Shown piece by piece: positions 1 through 8,282 of a DNA stretch of 64,000 nucleotides. The notes beneath the pieces were generated by a model, which searched no databases, was not told where the DNA came from, and saw only the letters and a program-made list of their open reading frames with translations. The position numbers and the translations under genes were made by a program. Origin of the DNA: JABMQB01 sp964408795 (lineage in GTDB: Bacteria > Bacteroidota > Bacteroidia > Bacteroidales > Prolixibacteraceae). The stretch lies in assembly GCA_964408795.1 (NCBI GenBank), contig CAYPAW010000034.1, positions 7,403 to 71,402 on the forward strand, given 5' to 3'. The first letter of the stretch is position 1; every line of letters begins with the position of its first letter.

Positions 1-818
1 TCGATTACATTGCGTTGCATATGTACGTAGGCAATCATCAGGATAATTACTACCATTTTGTTTCTTCTCCGCTGGTTTTGGAAGAGCGAACCAGAATTGT
101 GAAAGGAATGATTGCCCGCGAGATGGAAAAAGCAGACCGTAGCGACCGGGATCCGATTTATATTGCCTGGGATGAATACAACATCTGGTACCGCTGGCGT
201 CAGAATGAAACCATGACAGGAGAACGGGCCCTGGAAGAACGCTACAACCTTGAAGATGCCCTGGTAATCGCCGGTTTCCTAAATGCTTTTATCCGGAATG
301 CTGATGTGGTAAAAATGGCCAATATGGCGCAGCTGGTAAACGTAATTGCCCCCATTTTTACCGAAAAGAACGGTCTGTTTAAACAAACTATTTATTATCC
401 GCTACAGCTTTTTGCCACCCATATGTTCGGTACTTCTTTGGATGTTTTTGTGGATTGCGAAACCTACGATACCGAGGAATTTTTCCTGGGACTTGCCGAG
501 CAGACCACACAACAAAACGATGTCCCATACCTCGATGTGTCGGCAGCTTATAACAAGGGAGAACTCATCGTTGCCGTTATCAACCGCCATAAAGACAAAG
601 CCATCGCTACCGATTTGATTGCTCAGGAAGGACTGTTCGATGGTGAATTTGAAATCTATGAAGTAAACGGACCGGATATAAAAGCCGAAAACGATTTCAA
701 CAAAACCCACGTTGAAACCAGGCAGAAAGAATCGCTTCAGGCAAAAAAGGAAGAAAAATTCACCTATGAATTTCCACCTCATTCCTTAACGCTGTTAAAA
801 GGAAAAATGGTTCAATAA
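1..818 (+). CDS. GH51 alpha-L-arabinofuranosidase, C-terminal part (5' end outside window)
   Basis: This is the C-terminal part of a glycoside hydrolase family 51 arabinofuranosidase, which removes terminal L-arabinofuranose from arabinan or arabinoxylan side chains. The frame is already open at base 3, and the residues before the first methionine (base 15) continue a GH51-like 'H-Y-GNHQDN' stretch, so the gene starts upstream of the window. The block DEYNIWY (about bases 169-189) matches the GH51 nucleophile motif, with the Glu as catalytic nucleophile. The end of the protein forms the beta-sandwich that closes this family. No secretion sorting domain follows. It lies 190 bp before a second, exported GH51 on the same strand, which fits a periplasmic plus secreted pair acting on arabinose-containing glycans. 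The family call is firm; substrate is inferred. Confidence 0.85.
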   Translation, partial: DYIALHMYVGNHQDNYYHFVSSPLVLEERTRIVKGMIAREMEKADRSDRDPIYIAWDEYNIWYRWRQNETMTGERALEERYNLEDALVIAGFLNAFIRNADVVKMANMAQLVNVIAPIFTEKNGLFKQTIYYPLQLFATHMFGTSLDVFVDCETYDTEEFFLGLAEQTTQQNDVPYLDVSAAYNKGELIVAVINRHKDKAIATDLIAQEGLFDGEFEIYEVNGPDIKAENDFNKTHVETRQKESLQAKKEEKFTYEFPPHSLTLLKGKMVQ

Positions 819-1008
819 AAAACGCATAAAATCCATGGAAAGAGATTGTTCCAGATGATAAATTCCAAAGGATGGGTAGGCAGAAATGCATCCACAATCG
901 TTTGTCGCTGTTTTTTGATCATAGCGTTTGCATTTATGGTATTTCTGTCTGTAAGAAGGGGATATATATCCATTATAACTTAGTTTAAATGAATCAACGA
1001 TTTGAATT

Positions 1009-3714
1009 ATGATGACAAAACAAACATTAATCGTAAGCTTAATCATTTTTTGGCTTGGCTCAGGCCTTGTAACAGCACAAACGAATTATCAAATCCACAC
1101 CCAGAATATTGAACACACCATAGACATCAATGTCTACGGTCATTTTTTAGAACACATCTACCATTCTGCCAATGGGGGTTTATGGGGTGAACTGGTGTGG
1201 AACAGAAGCTTTGAGAGAATAAGTGGTTTACGGGGTGAGTGGGCTATTGAGGGGAATACAATCGTTCAACGTTCTCTTTCGGACAACGTCCGCCTTTTAT
1301 TTGGAGAGACCAGCTGGCAGGACTATGAAATTACGCTACAGGCTAAAAGACTGGGTGGGGAAGAAGGTTTTTTGGTTTTGTTCAGGGCCAATGGAGATGA
1401 TTTTTACTGGTTCAATATTGCAGGGTGGACCAATACCCAACATGCCATTGAGAAAGGAAGTGAAGGAGCAGGGCGCTGGGGGATTTTTAACGGGCTTACA
1501 AAACCGGGAAGTGTGCAGACCAACGTTTGGTACACGATTAAAATCCGTTGCGAAGGAAACCATTTTCAGGCATGGTTGAATGGCACCCTTCTTTTCGACT
1601 TTACGGATGATGATGCCCATTTAACCGGTCAGCCCGGTATCGGGACCTGGATTACCCGGGCAGCATACCGCAATATAGTGGTAACGGATATTCCATCGGG
1701 AGATACGTTATATAACCAGTTACCCGATCTTGAATCTGCATCAGAAGCCGATTTTCCCCATTGGGAGCCATCCCCCAATGCAAAAGTGTATAGCCATGAT
1801 GATGCCCTGAATAGCGATGGTTCTGCCTTCATTCACAATCCGGGAAACGAAGCAGCCTATATTCAGCAAGGAGCATTGAACATTGTATCGCAATATTACG
1901 ATGGTTCATTCTGGGCTAAGGCCGATACAGGAACCATCCTTGAAATTACCCTCTTTGAAGGGGAAAACAGGCTGGATGAGGCGATATTCCGGGTTACGGA
2001 GGATGACTGGCAGGAATACAGCTTTCACTTCATGCCTGCTGCTTCAACAACCGAAGGCATCCTTCGGATTTCTTTACCGGATTCGGGAAAAGCAATGATC
2101 GATCAGGTCAGTATGATGGGGCAGGATGCAAAAGACAACCATGGATTCCGGCCTGATCTGCTGAAAGCCGTAGAGGAATTACAGCCCCCCATTATTCGCT
2201 GGCCCGGGGGATGTTATGCATCGGCTTATTTCTGGAAAGATGGAATTGGAAAACAAAGCGAACGCGTTGTCTACCCGATAGAATTGTGGGACGATAAAGA
2301 TGTAAATTCCTTCGGAACAGATGAATTCATTGAAATGTGCCGGCTTACAGGAGCTGAGCCACTGATCGTTATAAATAGCGGGGTACTGAACACCACATGT
2401 GGAGCAGGCATTACCAAAAAGCTTCCGGATGAGGAATATCTGCAAGATGCGTTGGACTGGATGGAATATTGCAATGGCGATACAACCACAACCTGGGGAA
2501 AAGTGCGAGCAGCAAACGGACACCCGGAACCGTACCATGTCAAATACTGGGAAATTGATAACGAAACATGGGCAGCCGGGGTAAATGCCTATGTTAACAA
2601 GGTGGAAACTTTTGCACCGGCTATGCGTGAAAAATATCCTGATGTGAAAATACTGGCCTGTGGAAGTGGTAGCTATGATTATAACTGGAACCAAACCATT
2701 CTGGACCAATGTGCTCATTTAATTGATTATATAAGCTGTCACCATTATGAAGATCCCAATAATTACAAAACCGGGGTGAACAATTATGAAGCATTCATTC
2801 AAAATCTTGCAGGCAGAATAGCCAACTCTTCGAATCCTGATCTGGAAATCTACATGTCGGAATGGAACGTCTGGTCGCCCATCGATTGGCGATGCGGTTT
2901 GTATGCTGGGGGTATGCTCAATATGTTCGAACGCCAGGGTGAGAAGTTTACATTGGGCGGACCGGCTTTATGGTTACGGCATGCATCGGCCGATGCATGG
3001 AACAATGCTTTTATCAACTTCAACAATTCAGATTGGTTTCCCGCTCCCAATTATGTGGTCATGAAATTGTGGAGAGAGCATTATGCACCCTATTACCTGA
3101 AAATGTCGGGTTTTGCATCGGATCTTAATGCAGTGGCGACCCTTTCCGAAGATAAGAACACCGTGTATTTCAAGGTGATAAACACTTCAACGAACAACAG
3201 AACCATTGCGCTCACATTGGACGATTCCTTTGTTCCGGATTCTTCCGTTTTAAAAAAGGTGGTGGGTTCATCGCTGTATGACGAAAACACCTTCTCAAAT
3301 CCTGATAACATTAAAGCAGTGAATGGAAATGCTGAAATCAACGGACAAAAGGTAAGCTTTGTGTTATCCGGACTCTCAGCCACCGTGGTTGAAATACAAA
3401 GACATTCGCCGACCGGATTTGAAAATGTTGGTTCTTCAACCATCCAACGGCTGAAAAATGTACCCAATCCCTTTGATACCAAAACGAAAATTTCTTTCAC
3501 GCTGAATGAAAGAACGCATGCAAAACTGAGGATTGCCGATATTTCAGGATGGGATGTGGCCATATTGGTCAATGAAACGTTATGTTCAGGCTATCATGAA
3601 GTTGTATGGAATGGTAAAAACTCCAACTGTTCACCGGTTAAAAACGGGATTTATCTCTATGAGCTTGCAACCTCAAGCGAAAAACAAAGCCGTAAGATGA
3701 TCCTATTACGATAG
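1009..3714 (+). CDS. Secreted GH51 arabinofuranosidase with inserted LamG-like and CBM-like domains and T9SS tail
   Basis: The 901-residue protein starts with a signal peptide (about residues 1-24, ending LVTAQ). GH51 N-terminal sequence (GHFLEHIYHSANGG) is followed by an inserted laminin-G/DUF1080-like sandwich at about 75-225 and a CBM4/9-like segment at about 245-370. The catalytic barrel then resumes with RWPGGCYA, the acid/base motif WEIDNE (E519) and the nucleophile motif SEWNVW (E618). The last 80 or so residues (NVPNPFD... to ...KMILLR) form a T9SS type A sorting domain, so the enzyme should be exported and anchored at the cell surface. This is longer than a usual GH51 (about 500-650) because of the insertions. 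Arabinofuranosidase activity follows from the family; the roles of the inserted domains are inferred. Confidence 0.88.
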   Translation: MMTKQTLIVSLIIFWLGSGLVTAQTNYQIHTQNIEHTIDINVYGHFLEHIYHSANGGLWGELVWNRSFERISGLRGEWAIEGNTIVQRSLSDNVRLLFGETSWQDYEITLQAKRLGGEEGFLVLFRANGDDFYWFNIAGWTNTQHAIEKGSEGAGRWGIFNGLTKPGSVQTNVWYTIKIRCEGNHFQAWLNGTLLFDFTDDDAHLTGQPGIGTWITRAAYRNIVVTDIPSGDTLYNQLPDLESASEADFPHWEPSPNAKVYSHDDALNSDGSAFIHNPGNEAAYIQQGALNIVSQYYDGSFWAKADTGTILEITLFEGENRLDEAIFRVTEDDWQEYSFHFMPAASTTEGILRISLPDSGKAMIDQVSMMGQDAKDNHGFRPDLLKAVEELQPPIIRWPGGCYASAYFWKDGIGKQSERVVYPIELWDDKDVNSFGTDEFIEMCRLTGAEPLIVINSGVLNTTCGAGITKKLPDEEYLQDALDWMEYCNGDTTTTWGKVRAANGHPEPYHVKYWEIDNETWAAGVNAYVNKVETFAPAMREKYPDVKILACGSGSYDYNWNQTILDQCAHLIDYISCHHYEDPNNYKTGVNNYEAFIQNLAGRIANSSNPDLEIYMSEWNVWSPIDWRCGLYAGGMLNMFERQGEKFTLGGPALWLRHASADAWNNAFINFNNSDWFPAPNYVVMKLWREHYAPYYLKMSGFASDLNAVATLSEDKNTVYFKVINTSTNNRTIALTLDDSFVPDSSVLKKVVGSSLYDENTFSNPDNIKAVNGNAEINGQKVSFVLSGLSATVVEIQRHSPTGFENVGSSTIQRLKNVPNPFDTKTKISFTLNERTHAKLRIADISGWDVAILVNETLCSGYHEVVWNGKNSNCSPVKNGIYLYELATSSEKQSRKMILLR

Positions 3715-3860
3715 ATGCATGACGGTGTTGTTTTGAAGTTTAACAATGCAGAAGAGGCCATTTCAGTGTTCCGGATGTAAATGAAAAAACATCGTTTGAA
3801 GGTTTCGCAGAAAACGACCTAAAGAAAAAAATGGTTACCCCAAACAGATCAAGCTTATTG

Positions 3861-3917
3861 CTCCCCAGGGTAGTCACGACGTGCGTCGGGATGAACCTAC
3901 GACCTGCGGATTAACAG
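3861..3917 (-). repeat. Broken copy of the tRNA-Asn 3' end with palindromic insertion
   Basis: Read on the minus strand, this carries the anticodon-loop 3' part, variable region, T-arm 5' half and acceptor 3' half of the adjacent tRNA-Asn. Right after the T-loop GGTTCA it is interrupted by about 17 extra bases containing the palindrome CGACGCACGTCG. The 5' half of a tRNA is absent, so it cannot be a working tRNA. It lies about 45 bp beyond the 3' end of the intact gene, after the terminator. Confidence 0.75.
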
Positions 3918-3927
3918 ATGAAGGTAC

Positions 3928-3952
3928 AAAAAAAAATCAACCAATATTGATT
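3928..3952 (-). terminator. Rho-independent terminator after tRNA-Asn
   Basis: On the minus strand a perfect 6-bp stem (AATCAA/TTGATT) with a six-base loop is followed by a run of T residues (the A-run at 3928-3936 on the plus strand). It starts about 8 bases past the 3' end of the tRNA-Asn gene. Confidence 0.65.
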
Positions 3953-3960
3953 GATCTTTG

Positions 3961-4034
3961 CTCCCCAGGTAGGACTTGAACCTACGACCTACGGATTAAC
4001 AGTCCGCCGCTCTAACCAACTGAGCTACTGGGGA
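3961..4034 (-). tRNA. tRNA-Asn (anticodon GTT)
   Basis: The minus strand folds into a 74-nt cloverleaf: acceptor TCCCCAG/CTGGGGA with discriminator G, D-arm AGCTCAGTTGGTTAGAGC, anticodon loop CTGTTAA (GTT) and T-loop GGTTCAAGTCC. The CCA end is not encoded. Confidence 0.96.
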
Positions 4035-4042
4035 ATTTTTTT

Positions 4043-4050
4043 TACCTTTG
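4043..4050 (+). promoter_or_regulatory. Bacteroidota -7 promoter element for the PfkB kinase gene
   Basis: TACCTTTG matches the Bacteroidota -7 consensus TAnnTTTG. It lies about 84 bp before the start codon at 4134, in the gap between the divergent tRNA-Asn and kinase genes. No clear -33 TTG is seen. Confidence 0.5.
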
Positions 4051-4133
4051 CACACCTGTGTTAAAAGCGATGCAAAAATAACAGCTTTTACCAAAAGAAA
4101 AAATATTTACAGAGAATTTTTAACCAACTTCGA

Positions 4134-5129
4134 ATGGTTTCAGAAACAATGGAATTACCGGCAGTTCTGGGGATTGGCAATGCACTTGTCGACGTGATGA
4201 TTGCCCTGGAAGATGATACACTGATTTACAACTTTCGTTTGCCGAAAGGAAGCATGACCCTGGTAGATGAGCAGCTGTCAGAAAAAATTTATCGTTCGGT
4301 ATTGTCGCTTATAAGGAACATTACAACCGGAGGGAGTGCAGCCAATACCATTTATACCCTTGCCCGTCTTGGAGGCAGGGCAGGCTACCTGGGTAAAACA
4401 GGAGCCGATGCTCTGGGGCAATCCTTTAAGCAGGAGTTGGAAGAACGAAACGTGAGAACCCATCTGTTTACCAGCGAAAAAAGTACAGGCCGGGTGATGG
4501 CCCTGGTTTCACCCGACTCGGAACGCACCATGGCTACCTGCCTGGGAGCGGCGGCTGATCTGAAACCGGAAGAAATAAATCCGGAAGAGTTCCGGGGATA
4601 CGCTGTTTTATATATTGAAGGATACCTTGTTCAGGATCACCGGTTGATAGAGAAAGCCCTGAAAACAGCCAGGCAGGAAGGATTAAAGATTGCCATTGAT
4701 CTGTCAAGTTATACGGTGGTGGAACAGAACCTGGATTTTCTGAAAGGCATCTTATCTGCTTATGTTGATATGGTTTTTGCCAATGAAGAGGAGGCCCTGG
4801 TCTTTACAGGCAAGATGCCGGAACAGGCAGTGGAAGAGTTGGCCGGTCTGTGTGAAACAGCCATTGTAAAAATCGGAAAAACCGGTTCTCTGATCAGGCA
4901 GGGGGATGATCTGGTGCAGGTGAAGTCCTTTCCGGCCAGGGCCATTGATACCACGGGAGCCGGCGACAGTTACGCCGCAGGATTTCTGTATGGCTACACC
5001 AAAGGATGCAGCCTGGAAACATGTGGGAAGATGGCTTCGTTCGTATCGGCCCGGATAGTGGAAGTCTTGGGGGCCAGGCTTCCTGAGCATGTCTGGCCGG
5101 AAATACTCCAAACAATAAAAACCTTTTAA
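4134..5129 (+). CDS. PfkB-family carbohydrate/nucleoside kinase (adenosine kinase-like)
   Basis: A 331-residue ribokinase-fold kinase that transfers a phosphate from ATP to a sugar or nucleoside hydroxyl. The N-terminal GIGNALVDV and the GGSAANTIYTLARLGG block (substrate-binding glycines) and the C-terminal signature DTTGAGDSYAAGFLYG, whose Asp is the catalytic base, are all present. The sequence pattern is like the adenosine kinase branch common in Bacteroidota, but ribokinase or another sugar kinase cannot be excluded. A second in-frame ATG lies six codons downstream (base 4152) and could be the true start. Its left neighbour is the divergent tRNA-Asn, and the convergent gene on its right is a deoxynucleoside kinase, so nucleoside salvage is a reasonable theme. 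Confidence 0.85.
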   Translation: MVSETMELPAVLGIGNALVDVMIALEDDTLIYNFRLPKGSMTLVDEQLSEKIYRSVLSLIRNITTGGSAANTIYTLARLGGRAGYLGKTGADALGQSFKQELEERNVRTHLFTSEKSTGRVMALVSPDSERTMATCLGAAADLKPEEINPEEFRGYAVLYIEGYLVQDHRLIEKALKTARQEGLKIAIDLSSYTVVEQNLDFLKGILSAYVDMVFANEEEALVFTGKMPEQAVEELAGLCETAIVKIGKTGSLIRQGDDLVQVKSFPARAIDTTGAGDSYAAGFLYGYTKGCSLETCGKMASFVSARIVEVLGARLPEHVWPEILQTIKTF

Positions 5130-5176
5130 CAAAGGATTCCCTTTTTGCACTTTCTGCCGGCAGGGGCAGGAATAAG

Positions 5177-5791
5177 CTAGAACAGTCCGTGTATCTGGGC
5201 ATTGATTTTATCGATCACATAACTAAGGTCTTCAGGACGCGTGGAAAAGTCAATGTCATCTACATTGATTACAAGTAGTTTGCCTAATGTATAGCCGGCA
5301 ATCCAATTTTCATACCGGTTGTTCAGTTCTTTGAGGTAATCGAGCCGGATGGAATTTTCGTATTCCCGGCCCCGTTTCTGGATCTGGTTGACCAGGGTCG
5401 GTATCGAACCCCGCAGGTAGATCATCAGATCGGGAGGATTCACAAGACTGACCATCAGGTCAAAAATGGTTTTGTAGTTGTTGAAATCACGCGTGCTGAG
5501 CAGTCCCATGGCATGCAGGTTGGGTGCAAAGATCTCCGCATCCTCATAAATGGTCCGGTCCTGGATGATGGTCTTCTTCGATTCCCGGATCTTCAGAATG
5601 TGCTTGAACCTCGAATTCAGAAAAAAAATCTGCAGGTTAAACGACCAGCGTTGCATATCGTTATAAAAATCATTGAGGTAGGGATTGTCGTCTACATCTT
5701 CATAAAAAGGGATCCATCCGTAGTGTTTGGCCAAAAGCTCGGTAAGGGTAGTTTTACCGGCTCCGATATTTCCTGAAACAGCAATGTGCAT
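5177..5791 (-). CDS. Deoxynucleoside kinase (deoxyadenosine/deoxyguanosine kinase family)
   Basis: A 204-residue P-loop kinase of the dNK family, which phosphorylates deoxynucleosides for salvage. It opens with the P-loop GNIGAGKTTL (residues 7-16). Further family motifs are the DVDDNPYL stretch, the Q-D-R-T-I-YED segment (the DRS/DRT-type catalytic and base-contacting region) and a late LxGxxxxLxxQIxKRGRxYE lid-like block with arginines. The ATG at 5791 is chosen because the protein then begins directly with the beta strand of the P-loop; an in-frame extension to 5860 adds 23 residues without family similarity. It is convergent with the PfkB kinase and follows the GH3-family gene on the same strand. 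Confidence 0.9.
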   Translation of the reverse strand: MHIAVSGNIGAGKTTLTELLAKHYGWIPFYEDVDDNPYLNDFYNDMQRWSFNLQIFFLNSRFKHILKIRESKKTIIQDRTIYEDAEIFAPNLHAMGLLSTRDFNNYKTIFDLMVSLVNPPDLMIYLRGSIPTLVNQIQKRGREYENSIRLDYLKELNNRYENWIAGYTLGKLLVINVDDIDFSTRPEDLSYVIDKINAQIHGLF

Positions 5792-5849
5792 GATTTGTTT
5801 TTTTCTTTCTAAAGTACAAAAATATTCCTTTTCCTGAAATCCAAAGGAG

Positions 5850-7364
5850 TTAGCGTCCAATAAGTATCAACAATTCATCGAGGTATCTCCGGTCGTTGGC
5901 CAGACGGGGTATCTTATTCTGTCCTCCGATCTTACCCCGGTTTTTCATCCAGGTATAGAAAGTCCCTTTGGGGACCATTTGAAGATGGGGTTTCTCAAGG
6001 GTCATGTTTTTATGTCGTTTGGCTTCATAGTCAGAATTCAGGGTTTTTAATGCATTATCCAGAGCCGTGATGAAGTGGTCGGGGTCTTCGGGTTCTTTTT
6101 CAAATTCAATGATCCATTGATGGGCCCCTTTTTGTTCGTCCCCCATAAAAATGGGACCAGCAGTGTATTCATGAACGATAGCCCCGGTATGATTGCATGC
6201 TACTTTAATGGCCTGCTCGGCATTGTCGATGATCACCTCTTCGCCAAAGGCATTGATAAAATGTTTTGTTCTCCCGGTGATTTTTATTCTATACGGGTAT
6301 TTGGAGGTGAACTTGATGGTATCTCCGATCAGATACCTCCATAATCCTCCGTTGGTTGAGATAACCAGGGCATAATTTGTGTTGACTTCCACCTCCTGCA
6401 GGGAAAGGGTGGAGGGATTCTCTTTTCCAAAATCCTCCATGGGTATGAATTCATAATACACCCCGTAATCCAGCATCAGTAGCATATCATCCCGATGGGG
6501 ATTATCCTGAATGCCAAAAAATCCTTCCGACGCATTGTAGGATTCCATGTAATGCATTTGTGGGGAAGGAAACATCTTGTGGTATTGGTCGCGGTAAGGA
6601 GTGAAATTGACCCCTCCGTGGAAAAAAACTTCCATATTGGGCCAGACTTCAAGCATATGCTTTTTCCCGGTACCTTCCAAAATTTTCTTAAAAAGCACCA
6701 GGTACCAGGAAGGAACCCCCGCAAAGGAGGTGACATTTAAGGTAAGGGTGGCTTCAATAATTCGATCTATTTTTTCTTCAAATTCTTCGATCAGGGCAAT
6801 TTCTGCCGACGGGGTACGGATGAAATCAGACCATAGCGGTACATTTTCAATAAGAATAGCGGACAGGTCTCCGTAATACGATTTATTGTTAAAGTTGTTT
6901 ACCCGGTGGCTTCCTCCCAGAGTGAGGGTTTTTCCTTTCATAACGCCCGATTCGGGATAGTTCTTGATATAAAGGGCAAAGATATCTCTGGGTCCGCGGA
7001 GATGACACTCCTCGAGGGATTCTTTGGTTATGGGTATGTATTTGCTTTTATCGCTTGTTGTTCCGGATGATTTGGCGAACCATTTGACCTCCCCGGGCCA
7101 GAGAAGGTCTTTTTCTCCTTTCCGTAATCGATCAATATAGGGTTTAATATCGTTGTATTCCTGCAAGGGAACCTGCTTTTTAAATGCTTGTTCTGAAGTG
7201 ATCCCGGGATATTTATATTTTTCCCCCCATTCGGTATAAGCCGACCTGTTCAGCAACCTGAAAAGAACCTCCCGTTGGATATCCAGAGGATGCTGACGGT
7301 ACAGTTCAATCTGGAAAATCCTTTTCGTGTGAATCCAGTTAATTACAGAATTTATTAAGGACAT
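5850..7364 (-). CDS. GH3-family (auxin-responsive-type) acyl-adenylating enzyme
   Basis: A 504-residue protein of the GH3 superfamily, the adenylate-forming enzymes known from plants, where they join acyl acids such as auxin or jasmonate to amino acids. Visible family motifs are the FAKSSGTTSDKSKYIPIT nucleotide-binding loop (about residues 94-112), the MESYNASEGFFGIQD block and the GGLWRYLIGDTIKF motif in the second half. Bacterial members are common in Bacteroidota and their substrates are largely unknown. The length is normal. The minus-strand gene downstream is the deoxynucleoside kinase and the divergent neighbour is a CvpA-type protein; neither reveals a pathway. No function beyond adenylation of a carboxylate can be supported here. 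Confidence 0.88.
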   Translation of the reverse strand: MSLINSVINWIHTKRIFQIELYRQHPLDIQREVLFRLLNRSAYTEWGEKYKYPGITSEQAFKKQVPLQEYNDIKPYIDRLRKGEKDLLWPGEVKWFAKSSGTTSDKSKYIPITKESLEECHLRGPRDIFALYIKNYPESGVMKGKTLTLGGSHRVNNFNNKSYYGDLSAILIENVPLWSDFIRTPSAEIALIEEFEEKIDRIIEATLTLNVTSFAGVPSWYLVLFKKILEGTGKKHMLEVWPNMEVFFHGGVNFTPYRDQYHKMFPSPQMHYMESYNASEGFFGIQDNPHRDDMLLMLDYGVYYEFIPMEDFGKENPSTLSLQEVEVNTNYALVISTNGGLWRYLIGDTIKFTSKYPYRIKITGRTKHFINAFGEEVIIDNAEQAIKVACNHTGAIVHEYTAGPIFMGDEQKGAHQWIIEFEKEPEDPDHFITALDNALKTLNSDYEAKRHKNMTLEKPHLQMVPKGTFYTWMKNRGKIGGQNKIPRLANDRRYLDELLILIGR

Positions 7365-7390
7365 GCTCTGAATATTGGTGATACATACTC

Positions 7391-7398
7391 CAAATGTA
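7391..7398 (-). promoter_or_regulatory. Bacteroidota -7 promoter element for the GH3-family gene
   Basis: The minus strand reads TACATTTG, a match to TAnnTTTG, 27 bp before the start codon at 7364. A TTG further upstream is 25 bp away, longer than the usual spacing. Confidence 0.5.
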
Positions 7399-7473
7399 GA
7401 AAAAATTCATTCCGGGAAGTGTGCAATAAAATAAATTCCTATTTTTAAACTTTGAAGAAAACAACCATTTTTT

Positions 7474-8013
7474 ATGAATTATATTGATATCATCATCCTG
7501 ATTCTCTTGTTACTGGCTGCCATCAGTGGGTTTAAAAAAGGGTTGGTTGCTGAATTGGCATCTTTGGCGGCCCTCATTCTGGGTATCTGGGGGGCTTTTG
7601 AGTTTTCGGATATCACCGCTGAATTCCTGGTTGAAAATTTCAACTGGCATTGGAGACATCTCAATATAGCGGCTTTTGTACTTACCTTTGTTGTCATTGT
7701 GATCCTGGTGCACGTTGTCGGGAGTGTGATCAATAAGATTGTTGAAACTGCAATGTTGGGGTTTCTGAACCGGCTGGCCGGAATTGTTTTCGGGATGCTT
7801 AAGGCAGCCCTGGTGTTGAGTGTAATCCTGGTTGTGTTTGACCGGATCGATCGCGATGTAAATATCATCCCGGAAAATAGGAAGGCGGAATCGAAACTCT
7901 ACCAGCCTTTACGAAATTTCGTGCCAGCCATATTTCCTTTTATTGAAGACTGGGTTGAAGAGATAAAAAACGAAAACGACACAGAGAGAGCCCCGGACCC
8001 CACGGTGATTTAA
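7474..8013 (+). CDS. CvpA family inner-membrane protein
   Basis: A 179-residue membrane protein of the CvpA (colicin V production) family. It has four hydrophobic segments (about 3-20, 27-45, 65-87 and 103-121) and the family's N-terminal pattern, a short first helix followed by GFKKGLVAELASL. The C-terminal 50 residues are charged and probably cytoplasmic. In other bacteria CvpA proteins affect purine regulation, envelope stress and bile resistance; no specific role is visible here. It is divergent from the GH3-family gene and about 270 bp before tyrS. Confidence 0.85.
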   Translation: MNYIDIIILILLLLAAISGFKKGLVAELASLAALILGIWGAFEFSDITAEFLVENFNWHWRHLNIAAFVLTFVVIVILVHVVGSVINKIVETAMLGFLNRLAGIVFGMLKAALVLSVILVVFDRIDRDVNIIPENRKAESKLYQPLRNFVPAIFPFIEDWVEEIKNENDTERAPDPTVI

Positions 8014-8053
8014 AAATCTAAGGATCGTTTAAACGTGTACTAAGGCCTTTAAA

Positions 8054-8098
8054 ACAGGGTCGTATTGCCTCCTGTCGGGTTCCGTTCCCAGGAACCCG
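8054..8098. other. Two abutting hairpins in the cvpA-tyrS gap
   Basis: ACAGG (8054-8058) pairs with CCTGT (8071-8075), and directly next to it CGGGTTCC (8076-8083) pairs perfectly with GGAACCCG (8091-8098) across a seven-base loop. No T-run follows on either strand. The rest of the 8014-8256 gap holds no gene that I can support. This could be part of a structured RNA or a repeat relic. Confidence 0.4.
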
Positions 8099-8256
8099 GG
8101 AAGTAAACAATCCCCTTTTTCTCACCGTAGCTAACACAACGGGAAAGTTCCACAAGAAGGAAGCGGATCAGGACTCTCCGATCTATGCATCCTGGAAAAC
8201 CCGGTGAATGCAAAAATAAGAGGAGATAATTTTATTTCTCCTACGGATTCAATTTA

Positions 8257-8264
8257 TATCTTTG
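8257..8264 (+). promoter_or_regulatory. Bacteroidota -7 promoter element for tyrS
   Basis: TATCTTTG matches TAnnTTTG and lies 18 bp before the ATG at 8283, predicting a very short leader. Because this element overlaps an upstream in-frame TTG (8262), it favours the ATG as the true start of tyrS. Confidence 0.55.
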
Positions 8265-8282
8265 CGAAAAATTTTTACTTCT

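Noticed and set aside
8262..8282. TTG as the tyrS start
   Set aside because: It overlaps the -7 promoter element; the ATG at 8283 gives the expected N-terminus.
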